Assembly (NCBI RefSeq): GCF_040744945.1
Contig: NZ_CP160453.1
Span: forward strand, 8,308,001-8,372,000
Origin: Saccharothrix sp. HUAS TT1
Lineage (GTDB): Bacteria > Actinomycetota > Actinomycetes > Mycobacteriales > Pseudonocardiaceae
Length of the DNA stretch: 64,000 nucleotides
Reading direction: 5' to 3'
The notes beneath the pieces were generated by a model. That model was not told where the DNA came from. It saw only the letters and a list, made by a program, of their open reading frames with translations, and made no database searches. Of the stretch, positions 1 to 7,370 are shown one piece after another. A program made the position numbers and the translations under genes. How positions within the stretch are numbered: the first letter of the stretch is position 1; each line of letters begins with the position of its first letter.

Positions 1-540
1 CTGCGCGCCCACGTTCCGGGCGGCTTCGGCGTCGTCGGCCACGTCGCCGATCAGCACGACCTCCGCGGGGCGCAGGTCCAGCGCGTCGAGGTGCACGGCC
101 AGGTGCTCGGACTTCGAGCCGCCGTCGGCGGCGGTCCGGAGCCCGTCCACCCTGGTGAACAGCTCGCCCAGGCCGAAGCGCGCGACCAGCGGCACCAGCT
201 CGTCGTGGAACCACATCGAGAGCAGCGACTGGGTGTGCCGGAGGGCCTTCAGGTGGTCGGGGACGCCGTCGGCCAGCCCGCACAGGTCCACCAGCGCCCG
301 GTACTCGGCGTGGTAGGCGGTGTCGATGCGGGCCCAGTCGGCGGCGGTCAGCGGTCGGCCGAACATCCGCTCGTAGCAGTCCTTGATGGGGCGGCTGAAC
401 GTCTCGCGCCAGTGCTCCAGCGTGACGGCCGCGTGGCCGAAGTCGGCGCAGACCCGGTTGACGGCGGCGAGCACCGCGTCGTTGTCGGCGAACAGGGTGC
501 CGTTCCAGTCCCAGACGACGTGCTCGGCCCTGATCCTCAC
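1..540 (-). CDS. HAD-family hydrolase, 3' part outside the window
   Basis: Runs off the left edge, so only the first 180 codons are present. Near the N terminus is VVWDWNGTLF, the HAD motif I (DxNGT variant, nucleophile Asp first). A later ADGGSKSEHL stretch supplies the conserved Lys and VLIGDVADDAEAA the motif IV acidic pair, so the core catalytic set is visible. HAD enzymes of this size are phosphoglycolate- or phosphoserine-type phosphatases; the substrate cannot be told. The start is GTG at 540 because a TAGCCT -10 box lies exactly 6 bases upstream and no Shine-Dalgarno is present, which fits a leaderless transcript. It is divergent from the membrane protein at 596. Confidence 0.85.
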   Translation of the reverse strand, partial: MRIRAEHVVWDWNGTLFADNDAVLAAVNRVCADFGHAAVTLEHWRETFSRPIKDCYERMFGRPLTAADWARIDTAYHAEYRALVDLCGLADGVPDHLKALRHTQSLLSMWFHDELVPLVARFGLGELFTRVDGLRTAADGGSKSEHLAVHLDALDLRPAEVVLIGDVADDAEAARNVGAQ

Positions 541-546
541 CCCATC

Positions 547-552
547 AGGCTA
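547..552 (-). promoter_or_regulatory. -10 box, leaderless start of the HAD gene
   Basis: TAGCCT on the minus strand, 6 bases before the GTG at 540. Transcription starting about 7 bases downstream would begin at or next to the start codon. Same geometry as eleven other genes in the window. Confidence 0.5.
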
Positions 553-595
553 CGGCGATAGGTTGGGTGCTCACCTTCTGGGGAGGTAGTGGGGG

Positions 596-1285
596 ATGAA
601 CGCGCGACGAACCACGGTCGTCGCCGAACCGCGCGGCCAGGTGGCGCTGGTGTCGGTCGGTTTCCCGGTGCTGGGCGCGGTCGTGGTGTGGGGCTTGAAG
701 TCGATCGCCGGGTGGGTGGCCGGCCTGTCGTGGGCGCCGATGCAGGGGCCGTTCGAGCTGGTCTCGTCCATCCCGGAGCCGTGGGCGACGGTGGGGTCGG
801 TGGCCGTCGGCGCGCTGCTCGGGCTGGTGGTGGCCGGGTTGGCGGCGCACGAGCGGCTGGTGGTCGAGGTGTTCAACGAGGGCGTCGAGGTGCTGCGGGG
901 CGGGCGGCACAAGAGCTTCGACCGGACCGTGGTGTCCGGGGTGTTCCTGGACGGCAAGAAGCTCGTGCTGCTCGGCGTCGACACCAGCGAACTGGCCCGC
1001 GAGACCCACGACCTGAAGCCGGAGGAGCTGGCGGACGCGTTCCAGTCGCACGGCTACCAGTGGCTGGACGGCGACCCGTACCGCGAGGAGTACCGGCGGT
1101 GGGCCGACGGAACGCCGGACCTCCCGCCGGGGGCGAACGCGTTGCTGAAGGTGCGGGCCGAGGCGTTGCGCAAGGGCGACAACGACGACGCGGCCGAGCT
1201 GCGCGACGAGCTGAGCCGGCTCGGCGTGGTCGTGCGCGAGGAGAAGAAGCGGCAGTACTGGCGGCTCACCCGAGCGCTGCCGTGA
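596..1285 (+). CDS. YqeB-like membrane protein
   Basis: 229 residues. Two hydrophobic segments (about residues 16-40 and 65-85) precede a soluble part of about 140 residues. The soluble part resembles the PH-like domain of the Bacillus YqeB family, followed by a short charged winged-helix-like end (DELSRLGVVVREEKKRQYW) that recalls the C-terminal anticodon-binding module of CysRS. ATG 596 is preceded by GGAGG at 582-586, a good ribosome binding site. Function unknown; the family link is from memory and tentative. Its TGA overlaps the GTG of the next gene, so the two are co-translated. Confidence 0.6.
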   Translation: MNARRTTVVAEPRGQVALVSVGFPVLGAVVVWGLKSIAGWVAGLSWAPMQGPFELVSSIPEPWATVGSVAVGALLGLVVAGLAAHERLVVEVFNEGVEVLRGGRHKSFDRTVVSGVFLDGKKLVLLGVDTSELARETHDLKPEELADAFQSHGYQWLDGDPYREEYRRWADGTPDLPPGANALLKVRAEALRKGDNDDAAELRDELSRLGVVVREEKKRQYWRLTRALP

Positions 1286-1792
1286 GCGCGGGCAACCCGC
1301 CCGGTGGTCGCGCCGACGGGAACGCCCGGCAGGCGGAGGTCGACGGCCCGGGCGCGCGGTTGTGGCTCCGGGTCAGCGCGGTGTTCTCCTGGCTGTGCGC
1401 CCTCGTCCCGCTCGCGGTGTGGCACCTCGAAGACCTCGACTGGCCGTGGTGGGCGCTGACCGCCACGGCCCTCGCGATGCTGGTCGTGGTGGCGCTCGGC
1501 GGCGAGATGTGGACGAGGGCGAACCAGGCCCGGGCGGACACCGCGCGGCTGCGGCGAGCCGGTCGGCCCGCGACCGGCGAGGTCGTCGCGGTGGAGGTGG
1601 TCCACCAAGAGGAGGGGCCCAGCACGTCGGTGCTGAGCCTGCGCGTCGGCGGCAACGACGTGCCGCCCGCCGTTCGACGCGACCTACCGGGTCCGGCACC
1701 GGCCGGAGCACCGGGTGGGCGCCCGCTTCGAGGCGGTGGTCGACCCGACCGACAACCTGTTCCGCCTCAAGCCGGTCCTCGGCCCGCGGTGA
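1282..1792 (+). pseudogene. Small membrane protein, apparent frameshift
   Basis: Starts at GTG 1282 in a GTGA overlap with the preceding gene. Reads about 130 residues with two hydrophobic segments (around residues 30-50 and 55-75) and the start of a beta-rich domain (GEVVAVEVVHQEEG, STSVLSLRVGG). After position about 1665 the frame becomes low-complexity Arg/Pro/Gly and runs into recX antisense. The frame one base later continues sensibly (FDATYRVRHRPEHRVGARF) and stops at TGA 1790-1792. One extra base, probably in the run tgccgcccgccg at 1661-1672, explains this. It may be a true frameshift or a sequencing error. No function assigned. Confidence 0.6.
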
Positions 1793-1823
1793 CCGCTCGC
1801 CGCGCCCGGCGGCGGTCCGGGCC

Positions 1824-2411
1824 TCAGTCCTGGGTCAGCTCGTCCAGCGCTTCCGCGTCCTCGCCCGCCCGGCGCAGTTCCTCGCGCACCACCCGGTACG
1901 CCAAGCCCTCCGCGTAACCCTTGCGGGCCAGGGCGGCGACCAGGCGGCGAATCCTGGTGGTGTCGTCCAGGCCCGACATGGCGCGCAGCTTCTTGCGCAC
2001 CAGGTCCCTGGCCCGGTCCTCCTCCGCCTCGTCGTCCACCGCCGCGACGGCCTCGGCGGCGACCTCGTCCGCCACGCCCTTGCGGCGCAGCTCCATGGCC
2101 AGGGCACGCCGGCCCAGGCCCTGGTAGGTGTGCCGCGACCGGACCCAGACCTCGGCGAAGGCGGCGTCGTCGATCAGGCCCGCCCGATCGAACTTGGCCA
2201 GCACCAGCTCGGCCGTCTGCTCGCCGATGCCCTTGCGCAGCAAGGCGTCCTTCAGCTCCACCCGCGTCCGGGCGCGGGCGGTGAGCAGCGCGTAGCAGAT
2301 GTCGGTCGCCTTGCGCTGCTCCTTCGCCGGGTCGACCGGACGCGGCTCGGTGTCGTCATCGGCCAAGGGGTCGCGGGACGCCCCGCGACCACGGCCACCT
2401 CGTCCTGCCAC
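1824..2411 (-). CDS. recX: Regulatory protein RecX
   Basis: 195 residues; GTG start at 2411 only 6 bases after the recA stop, so it is the second gene of a recA-recX operon. RecX binds RecA filaments and limits their recombinase and coprotease activity. Contains the expected three repeats of three-helix units (for example KATDICYALLTARARTRVEL, then LVLAKFDRAGLIDDAAFAEVW and RALAMELRRKGV). Length is normal for actinobacterial RecX, with a disordered basic and acidic N-terminal extension of about 30 residues. Expected to be SOS-induced together with recA from the promoter at 3589-3610. Confidence 0.95.
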   Translation of the reverse strand: MAGRGGRGRGASRDPLADDDTEPRPVDPAKEQRKATDICYALLTARARTRVELKDALLRKGIGEQTAELVLAKFDRAGLIDDAAFAEVWVRSRHTYQGLGRRALAMELRRKGVADEVAAEAVAAVDDEAEEDRARDLVRKKLRAMSGLDDTTRIRRLVAALARKGYAEGLAYRVVREELRRAGEDAEALDELTQD

Positions 2412-2417
2412 GCCCGA

Positions 2418-3461
2418 CTAGAACTCGACCGGCGCCGCAGCGGTCTCGTCCGCGTCGAGGGTGGCGCCGATGCCCAGCTTGTCCTTGATCCGCTTCTCGA
2501 TCTCGTTGGCCACGTCCGGGTTCTCGCGCAGGAACTTCCGCGCGTTCTCCTTGCCCTGGCCCAGCTGGTCGCCCTCGTAGGTGTACCAGGCGCCCGACTT
2601 GCGCAGGATGCCCTGGTCGACGCCCATGTCGATCAGCGAGCCCTCACGGCTGATGCCGTGGCCGTAGAGGATGTCGAACTCGGCCTGCTTGAACGGCGGG
2701 GCCACCTTGTTCTTCACGACCTTGACCCTGGTGCGGTTGCCGACCGGCTCGCCGCCGTCCTTCAGGGTCTCGATCCGCCGCACGTCCAGCCGCACGGACG
2801 CGTAGAACTTCAGCGCCTTGCCACCGGTCGTGGTCTCGGGCGAGCCGAACATCACGCCGATCTTCTCGCGCAGCTGGTTGATGAAGATCGCGGTCGTGTT
2901 GGACGAGCTGAGCGCACCGGTGATCTTCCGCAGCGCCTGGCTCATCAGGCGGGCCTGCAGACCGACGTGGTTGTCGCCCATCTCGCCCTCGATCTCGGCG
3001 CGGGGCACCAGCGCCGCCACCGAGTCGATCACCAGGATGTCGAGCGCGCCGGAGCGGACCAGCATGTCCGCGATCTCCAGCGCCTGCTCGCCGGTGTCGG
3101 GCTGCGAGACCAGCAGCGCGTCGGTGTCGACGCCCAGCTTCTTCGCGTAGTCCGGGTCGAGCGCGTGCTCGGCGTCGATGAACGCCGCGATGCCGCCGTT
3201 GCGCTGGGCGTTGGCCACGGAGTGCAGCGCCACCGTGGTCTTACCGGACGACTCCGGGCCGTAGATCTCGACCACGCGACCGCGCGGCAGGCCGCCGATG
3301 CCGAGCGCGACGTCGAGCGCGATGGCGCCGGTGGGGATCACCTGGATCGGGGCGCGGGCTTCCTCGCCCAGCCGCATGACCGAGCCCTTGCCGAACTGCT
3401 TGTCGATCTGGGCCAGGGCCAGTTCGAGGGCCTTGTCCCGGTCGGGAGCCTGGGGTGCCAT
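2418..3461 (-). CDS. recA: Recombinase RecA
   Basis: 347 residues, full length, no intein. Catalyses ATP-dependent homologous pairing and strand exchange and stimulates LexA self-cleavage. Walker A is GPESSGKTT near residue 67; Walker B ends in [10 protein letters not shown]; loop L1 ([12 protein letters not shown]) and loop L2 ([28 protein letters not shown]) are intact. ATG at 3461 sits behind a GAGGTGG Shine-Dalgarno on the minus strand. A 130-base leader separates it from a LexA box and -10 element, so it is SOS-regulated. recX follows 6 bases downstream. Confidence 0.99.
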   Translation of the reverse strand: MAPQAPDRDKALELALAQIDKQFGKGSVMRLGEEARAPIQVIPTGAIALDVALGIGGLPRGRVVEIYGPESSGKTTVALHSVANAQRNGGIAAFIDAEHALDPDYAKKLGVDTDALLVSQPDTGEQALEIADMLVRSGALDILVIDSVAALVPRAEIEGEMGDNHVGLQARLMSQALRKITGALSSSNTTAIFINQLREKIGVMFGSPETTTGGKALKFYASVRLDVRRIETLKDGGEPVGNRTRVKVVKNKVAPPFKQAEFDILYGHGISREGSLIDMGVDQGILRKSGAWYTYEGDQLGQGKENARKFLRENPDVANEIEKRIKDKLGIGATLDADETAAAPVEF

Positions 3462-3588
3462 CTGGAGTCCACCTCGGGGTGTCTTGGGGTCGCTGTGCGA
3501 TGTCGGGGCCGACGTTACGGGCGGGGTCCGACATTTTTCGGCGGGGACCGGGTCACCCGCGGGGTGTTGTCACTCGGTCGTGTCGGGG

Positions 3589-3594
3589 AGTGTA
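3589..3594 (-). promoter_or_regulatory. recA -10 element
   Basis: TACACT on the minus strand, 2 bases downstream of the LexA operator at 3597-3610. The operator would cover the -10 to -35 spacer, so LexA binding should block polymerase directly. Inferred from spacing only. Confidence 0.55.
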
Positions 3595-3596
3595 GC

Positions 3597-3610
3597 CGAA
3601 CAGGTGTTCG
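3597..3610. promoter_or_regulatory. LexA operator (SOS box) of recA
   Basis: CGAACAGGTGTTCG, a perfect match to the Gram-positive and actinobacterial SOS consensus CGAAC-N4-GTTCG. It lies 136 bases upstream of the recA ATG and just past the 3' end of the DUF3046 gene. An identical 14-mer occurs at 24433-24446. Confidence 0.9.
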
Positions 3611-3632
3611 ACCAAGTGGTCGACACGCCAGG

Positions 3633-3827
3633 TCACCGCCGCTGCTCCGGCACGTCGAAGGCGTCGCAGACGGCCTGCCAGATCTCCTTGGTCGGCAGGC
3701 CCGCCTCCAACGCCTGGTCCGGCGTCCGGCCACCGAGCGCCGACAGCACGTGGTCCCTGGCCACCATCTCCGCCCTGACCTCGCCGAACTCGGCGGCCAT
3801 CAGCTTGCGGAACATCGTGATGCGCAT
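3633..3827 (-). CDS. DUF3046 protein
   Basis: 64 residues, beginning MRITMFRKLMAAEFG and containing the family's conserved core (SLGGRTPDQALEAGLPTKEIW region, here SALGGRTPDQALEAG). DUF3046 genes sit directly upstream of recA in most actinobacteria (Rv2738c in M. tuberculosis), so the position supports the call. Function unknown. It ends 23 bases before the LexA box; recA has its own SOS promoter but read-through from this gene is possible. Confidence 0.9.
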   Translation of the reverse strand: MRITMFRKLMAAEFGEVRAEMVARDHVLSALGGRTPDQALEAGLPTKEIWQAVCDAFDVPEQRR

Positions 3828-3924
3828 CGGGACCAGGCTAGCCGGTCGCCCGCCGGGCCGGTCGGCCGTGGCGCCACCGCCCGCCGCTCGACCGGATCGG
3901 GCACCCGGCCGGTGGTCGCCGCGC

Positions 3925-3930
3925 TAACCT
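3925..3930 (+). promoter_or_regulatory. -10 box, leaderless start of micro-ORF
   Basis: TAACCT, 6 bases before GTG 3937. It supports the small gene that follows. Confidence 0.45.
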
Positions 3931-3936
3931 CGACCG

Positions 3937-4062
3937 GTGCTGTTGCTGCAGGAAGACCCCTTGGGCATGTCGTCGCCGATCGCCACGGTCGTGATGATCG
4001 CCGGGCTCGTCGCGGCGATCGTGGTCGGCCTGCGCGCGCTCTGGCACAACCGCAAGCGCTGA
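3937..4062 (+). CDS. 41-residue single-pass membrane micro-protein
   Basis: GTG at 3937, stop at 4060. A short polar N terminus with a few acidic residues leads into one hydrophobic helix (SSPIATVVMIAGLVAAIVVG) and a basic tail (LRALWHNRKR), the pattern of a small inner-membrane protein with a cytoplasmic C terminus. A leaderless -10 box sits 6 bases upstream. ATG 3967 is an alternative start. It is convergent with the MFS gene, whose stop codon abuts its own. No family recognised. Support comes from the promoter geometry and the clean TM-plus-basic-tail design. Confidence 0.5.
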   Translation: MLLLQEDPLGMSSPIATVVMIAGLVAAIVVGLRALWHNRKR

Positions 4063-5286
4063 TCAGCGCACCCGCTGCAACGACGCGAACAGGCACGTCA
4101 CCAGCAGCGGCAGGGCGGTGAACCCGACGACGAGCCCCAGCGCGGCGTACGACCACGCCGTCACCACCACGCCCGCCGTGACCCCGCCGAGCGCTCCCCC
4201 GACGTTCATGCACAGGTCCGACAGGCCCTGCGCGGCCGGCCGGTCCACCACCGCCACCGACTCGGTGAGCAGCGCCGACCCGGCCACCATGCCCGCCGAC
4301 CAGCCGAACGCCAGCAGCGCGAGACCCGCGGCCAGCTGCGGCGCGTCGTGCGCGGGCGCCATGCCCGCGATGCCCGAGGCGGCGACCACGAGCGCCGCGC
4401 CGATCGCCAGCACCGGCACCCGGCCGAGCCGGTCGGCCATCCACCCGAACAGCGGGCTGGCCGCGTACATCGCGGCGACGTGCAGGCTGATCACCACGCC
4501 GACGACCCGCAGCGACGAGCCCGCGTGGTCCATGTGCACCGGGGTCATCGACATCAGCCCCACCATCGCGGTGTGGCACAGCGTCACGCCGCCCAGCGCG
4601 AGCTTCCCGGCGGCGGGCAGGGACCGCCACACCGCCGCCGACCCCTTGGCCGCCACCCGCGGCACGGGCGTGGCGGCGGAGGTCGCCAGGGTCAGCGGGT
4701 CCGGTCGCAGGAACCGCAGCACGACGAGCGCGGCCAGCCCGAACACCACCGCCGACAGCAGGTACGGCCCGGCGCCGACCGGCAGCCCCAGCCGCACGGC
4801 CGCCCGACCGGCCGGGTCGGCCAGGTTCGGCCCGGCCACCGCGCCCAGCGTCGCCGCCCACACCACCAGCGCCAGCGAGCGCGCCCGGCGGTGCGGGTGG
4901 GCGAGGTCGGCGCCCGCGTACCGGGCGGCGAGGTTCGCGCTGGACGCCGCGCCGAACAGCACCAGCGCGACCAGCAGCACCTGCCACGAGCCGAGCACCA
5001 CCGCGCACGCCGCCACCGCCGCGCCGGCCGCGCCCGCGCCGTAGCCGAGGACCAGCGCCGGGCGGCGTCCGCTCCGGGCCGCCAGCCGGGCCACCGGCAA
5101 AGCGAACAGCGCCGCGCCGAGCACCGCGGCGGTCTGCGCCATCCCGCCGACCGCGTCGGAGTCGGCGAGCACGGACGCGAGGAGCGTGCTCACCGCCAGG
5201 CCGATGGTGACGCCCGCGGCGCCGAGGACCTGGGTCACCGCCAACACCCGCAGGACCCTGCGCTGCACGACGTCGACCACGGTCAT
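4063..5286 (-). CDS. MFS transporter
   Basis: 407 residues with about 12 hydrophobic segments. The major facilitator loop 2-3 signature is seen as ARLAARSGRRPALVLGYG after the second helix and a weaker copy, FGWMADRLGRVPVLAIG, after the eighth, as expected from the internal duplication. Substrate cannot be predicted; drug or metabolite efflux is typical of this group. Start chosen at ATG 5286 (MTVVDVVQRRVLRVL); GTG 5328 in frame would add 14 residues. The Hsp70-like gene ends 52 bases upstream on the same strand, so the two may be co-transcribed. Confidence 0.85.
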   Translation of the reverse strand: MTVVDVVQRRVLRVLAVTQVLGAAGVTIGLAVSTLLASVLADSDAVGGMAQTAAVLGAALFALPVARLAARSGRRPALVLGYGAGAAGAAVAACAVVLGSWQVLLVALVLFGAASSANLAARYAGADLAHPHRRARSLALVVWAATLGAVAGPNLADPAGRAAVRLGLPVGAGPYLLSAVVFGLAALVVLRFLRPDPLTLATSAATPVPRVAAKGSAAVWRSLPAAGKLALGGVTLCHTAMVGLMSMTPVHMDHAGSSLRVVGVVISLHVAAMYAASPLFGWMADRLGRVPVLAIGAALVVAASGIAGMAPAHDAPQLAAGLALLAFGWSAGMVAGSALLTESVAVVDRPAAQGLSDLCMNVGGALGGVTAGVVVTAWSYAALGLVVGFTALPLLVTCLFASLQRVR

Positions 5287-5338
5287 GATCTTTGACTCTG
5301 CCAGGGGGTTCCGACCCCTACCAGCCACCGTCCGGGTC

Positions 5339-7294
5339 TCAAGTCCCGGGCTGCACCGCAGTCTCGAAGAAGTCCGCGACCTGGTCGGCGGTCAGCTCCT
5401 CGCCGCCGCTCTTGGTCACGATGCCGAGCAGCGGCAGGTCGTTCGCGGTGAACACGAGCAGCCCCAGCCCGCCGTCGGCGGCGGCCCGGTACTTGCCGGT
5501 GAGCCCGTTGCCCGCCCACTGCGCCTCGACCATGTCGGTCTTGAGGGACCGCACGACGGCCTCCGCGCCGTGCTGCGCGCCGACGACCGTCTCGGTGAGG
5601 ACGTACTGCACCGAGTAGTCGTCCTTCACCGCGCAGCTGACCACGGTGCCCTTGATGCCGTTGACGCCGCCCACGCCGGGCGTGCCGCCCGCCTTGCACG
5701 TGCTGGTGTCCGGGATGGCGCCCGCGAGCAGCCGCAGGCACTCGGTGAAGCCCTTGTCGTCCTGCTGGGTGTCGCTCTTGCACTCCTGCGCGTCGGGCAC
5801 GCCCGTGCCGCCGAACGCGAAGATGCCGCCGACCACGGCCAGCACCAGCACCACGGCCGCGCCGGCGGCGACCAGCAGGGTCCGGTTGGGCTTCTTCTCC
5901 GGCTTCGCCTGCGCGCGCGGGCTGACGGTCGGGAAGTTGAACTGCTGCGGCCCGGTCTGCGGGTAGACCTGGTACGGCCCGCTCGCGTTCGGGTTGACCT
6001 GGTACGGCCCGCTGGCGCCGGGGTTGACCTGGTACGCGCCGCTCGCGTTCGGGTTCACCTGGTAGGCGCCGCTGGTGTTCGGGTTGACCGGGTGCGCGCC
6101 GCTGACCGCCGGGTTCGCGAGGTGGTGGCCACCGGCCGGGGTGGCCGGGTGGTGGTGGCCGCCGGTCGGGGGCACCGGGGTGGTGACGACCGTGTCCGGC
6201 TCCTTGGGCCTGGTCGGCTCCTGGGAACGCGGCGTGACGCCGTTCTTGGGCACGTGGTGCGCGCCCAGGGCCACCGAGGTCTCCGGCTGGTCCAGGCTCG
6301 TCGGCACGATCCGCACCTGCTCGGCGATCATGGTCGCGACCAGCGGGATGCGGCTGGAGCCGCCGACCAGGTAGATGCCGGCGAGCTGGTTGGGCGCCAT
6401 GCCGGTGGAGCGGATCGTGGACTCCAGCAGCTCCACGCTGCGCATCATGCTCGGCCGGACCAGCGCCTCCAGGTCGGAGCGGTTGACCAGCACGTCCTCG
6501 AACGGCTCCGGCATCGGCACCTCGGTGTGCGCGTGCCGCGACAGCGACTCCTTGGCCGCCCGCACGTCCTCCTGCAGCGTGCGGCGGGCCCGCCGGTCGG
6601 CCGTGGACTCCGGGCGCAGCAGCCGCTGCCAGGCCGCCGGGTCGCGGTGCGAGACCTGCCGGCCGACGTGCTCCAGCAGCGCCTGGTCGACGTCGAGGCC
6701 GCCCAGGTCGGGCAGGCCGTCCTCGGCGAGCACCGTGAAGCCGCTCTGGGTGGCGCCGACGATGGCCACGTCGAACGTGCCCGCGCCCAGGTCGTAGACC
6801 GCGAGCGCCTGGCCGACCGAGAGCGAGGCGTAGTGGGAGGCGGCGGCGACCGGTTCGGGGACCAGCACGACCTCGCAGGACACGCCCGCGAGGCGGGCCG
6901 CGGACAGCAGCACGTTGCGGCGCGTCGGCCCCCACTGCGCGGGGTGGGTGAGGCGGACCTCGTCCAGCGACTCGCCGCCCAGCTGGCGGGTGGTCTCCTC
7001 CAGGACGCGGCGCAGCACGGCGGCCAGCGCGTCGGTGACCGCCACCACGTTGTCGCCCAGGAGCAGCACGCCGTCGTCCACGCGGCGCTTGGGGTTCGGC
7101 TCGAAGCGGGCCGGGTCGAGGCGGGCGCGCCGCTCGGCGTCACGGCCGACGACGAGCGTGCCGTCCTCCTCGCAGTAGACGGCCGACGGCATGGTCGCCG
7201 AGCCGTCCACCTCCACGACCCTGGGCGGCCGGCCGTGCGCGGCGAGCACCGCGACGGTGTTGGAAGTGCCCAGGTCGACGGACAGGACGCGCAC
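5339..7294 (-). CDS. Membrane-anchored Hsp70-like protein with repeat linker
   Basis: 651 residues. Residues 1-345 form an Hsp70/actin-like ATPase: phosphate loop 1 VDLGTSNTVAVL, phosphate 2 VYDLGAGTFDVAIVG (166-180), adenosine motif IYLVGGSSRIPL (307-318). The usual Hsp70 substrate-binding domain is missing. Instead there is a Pro/His-rich linker, five 10-residue repeats of type NPNASGAYQV (394-443), a basic stop-transfer region and one TM helix (about 472-494). Last comes an extracytoplasmic domain of about 155 residues with four Cys (CKSD, CLRLL, CKAGG, CAVKD) able to form disulfides. GTG 7294 follows an AAAGGGG Shine-Dalgarno. It probably couples cytoplasmic nucleotide state to an outside sensor; partners unknown. 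Divergent from lhr. Confidence 0.85.
   Translation of the reverse strand: MRVLSVDLGTSNTVAVLAAHGRPPRVVEVDGSATMPSAVYCEEDGTLVVGRDAERRARLDPARFEPNPKRRVDDGVLLLGDNVVAVTDALAAVLRRVLEETTRQLGGESLDEVRLTHPAQWGPTRRNVLLSAARLAGVSCEVVLVPEPVAAASHYASLSVGQALAVYDLGAGTFDVAIVGATQSGFTVLAEDGLPDLGGLDVDQALLEHVGRQVSHRDPAAWQRLLRPESTADRRARRTLQEDVRAAKESLSRHAHTEVPMPEPFEDVLVNRSDLEALVRPSMMRSVELLESTIRSTGMAPNQLAGIYLVGGSSRIPLVATMIAEQVRIVPTSLDQPETSVALGAHHVPKNGVTPRSQEPTRPKEPDTVVTTPVPPTGGHHHPATPAGGHHLANPAVSGAHPVNPNTSGAYQVNPNASGAYQVNPGASGPYQVNPNASGPYQVYPQTGPQQFNFPTVSPRAQAKPEKKPNRTLLVAAGAAVVLVLAVVGGIFAFGGTGVPDAQECKSDTQQDDKGFTECLRLLAGAIPDTSTCKAGGTPGVGGVNGIKGTVVSCAVKDDYSVQYVLTETVVGAQHGAEAVVRSLKTDMVEAQWAGNGLTGKYRAAADGGLGLLVFTANDLPLLGIVTKSGGEELTADQVADFFETAVQPGT
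5966..6115 (-). repeat. 30-bp tandem repeat array coding the linker repeats
   Basis: Five near-identical 30-bp units encode NP(N/G/A)xSG(A/P)(Y/H)(Q/P)V. Both codons and residues are conserved, which suggests recent expansion and likely copy-number variation between strains. Confidence 0.85.
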
Positions 7295-7370
7295 GATCCA
7301 CCCCTTTGATGTGAACGGGGTGATCGTGCCACAACCGGAATTTGTCGGACCCCTGGTTCAGGATGGTGGG

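Noticed and set aside
1362..4121. 919-codon open frame across recX-recA on the plus strand
   Set aside because: Antisense shadow of recX and recA with low-complexity composition.
5300..5320. GGGG-TTCCGA-CCCC hairpin between the Hsp70-like and MFS genes
   Set aside because: Only a 4-bp stem; too weak to call a terminator.
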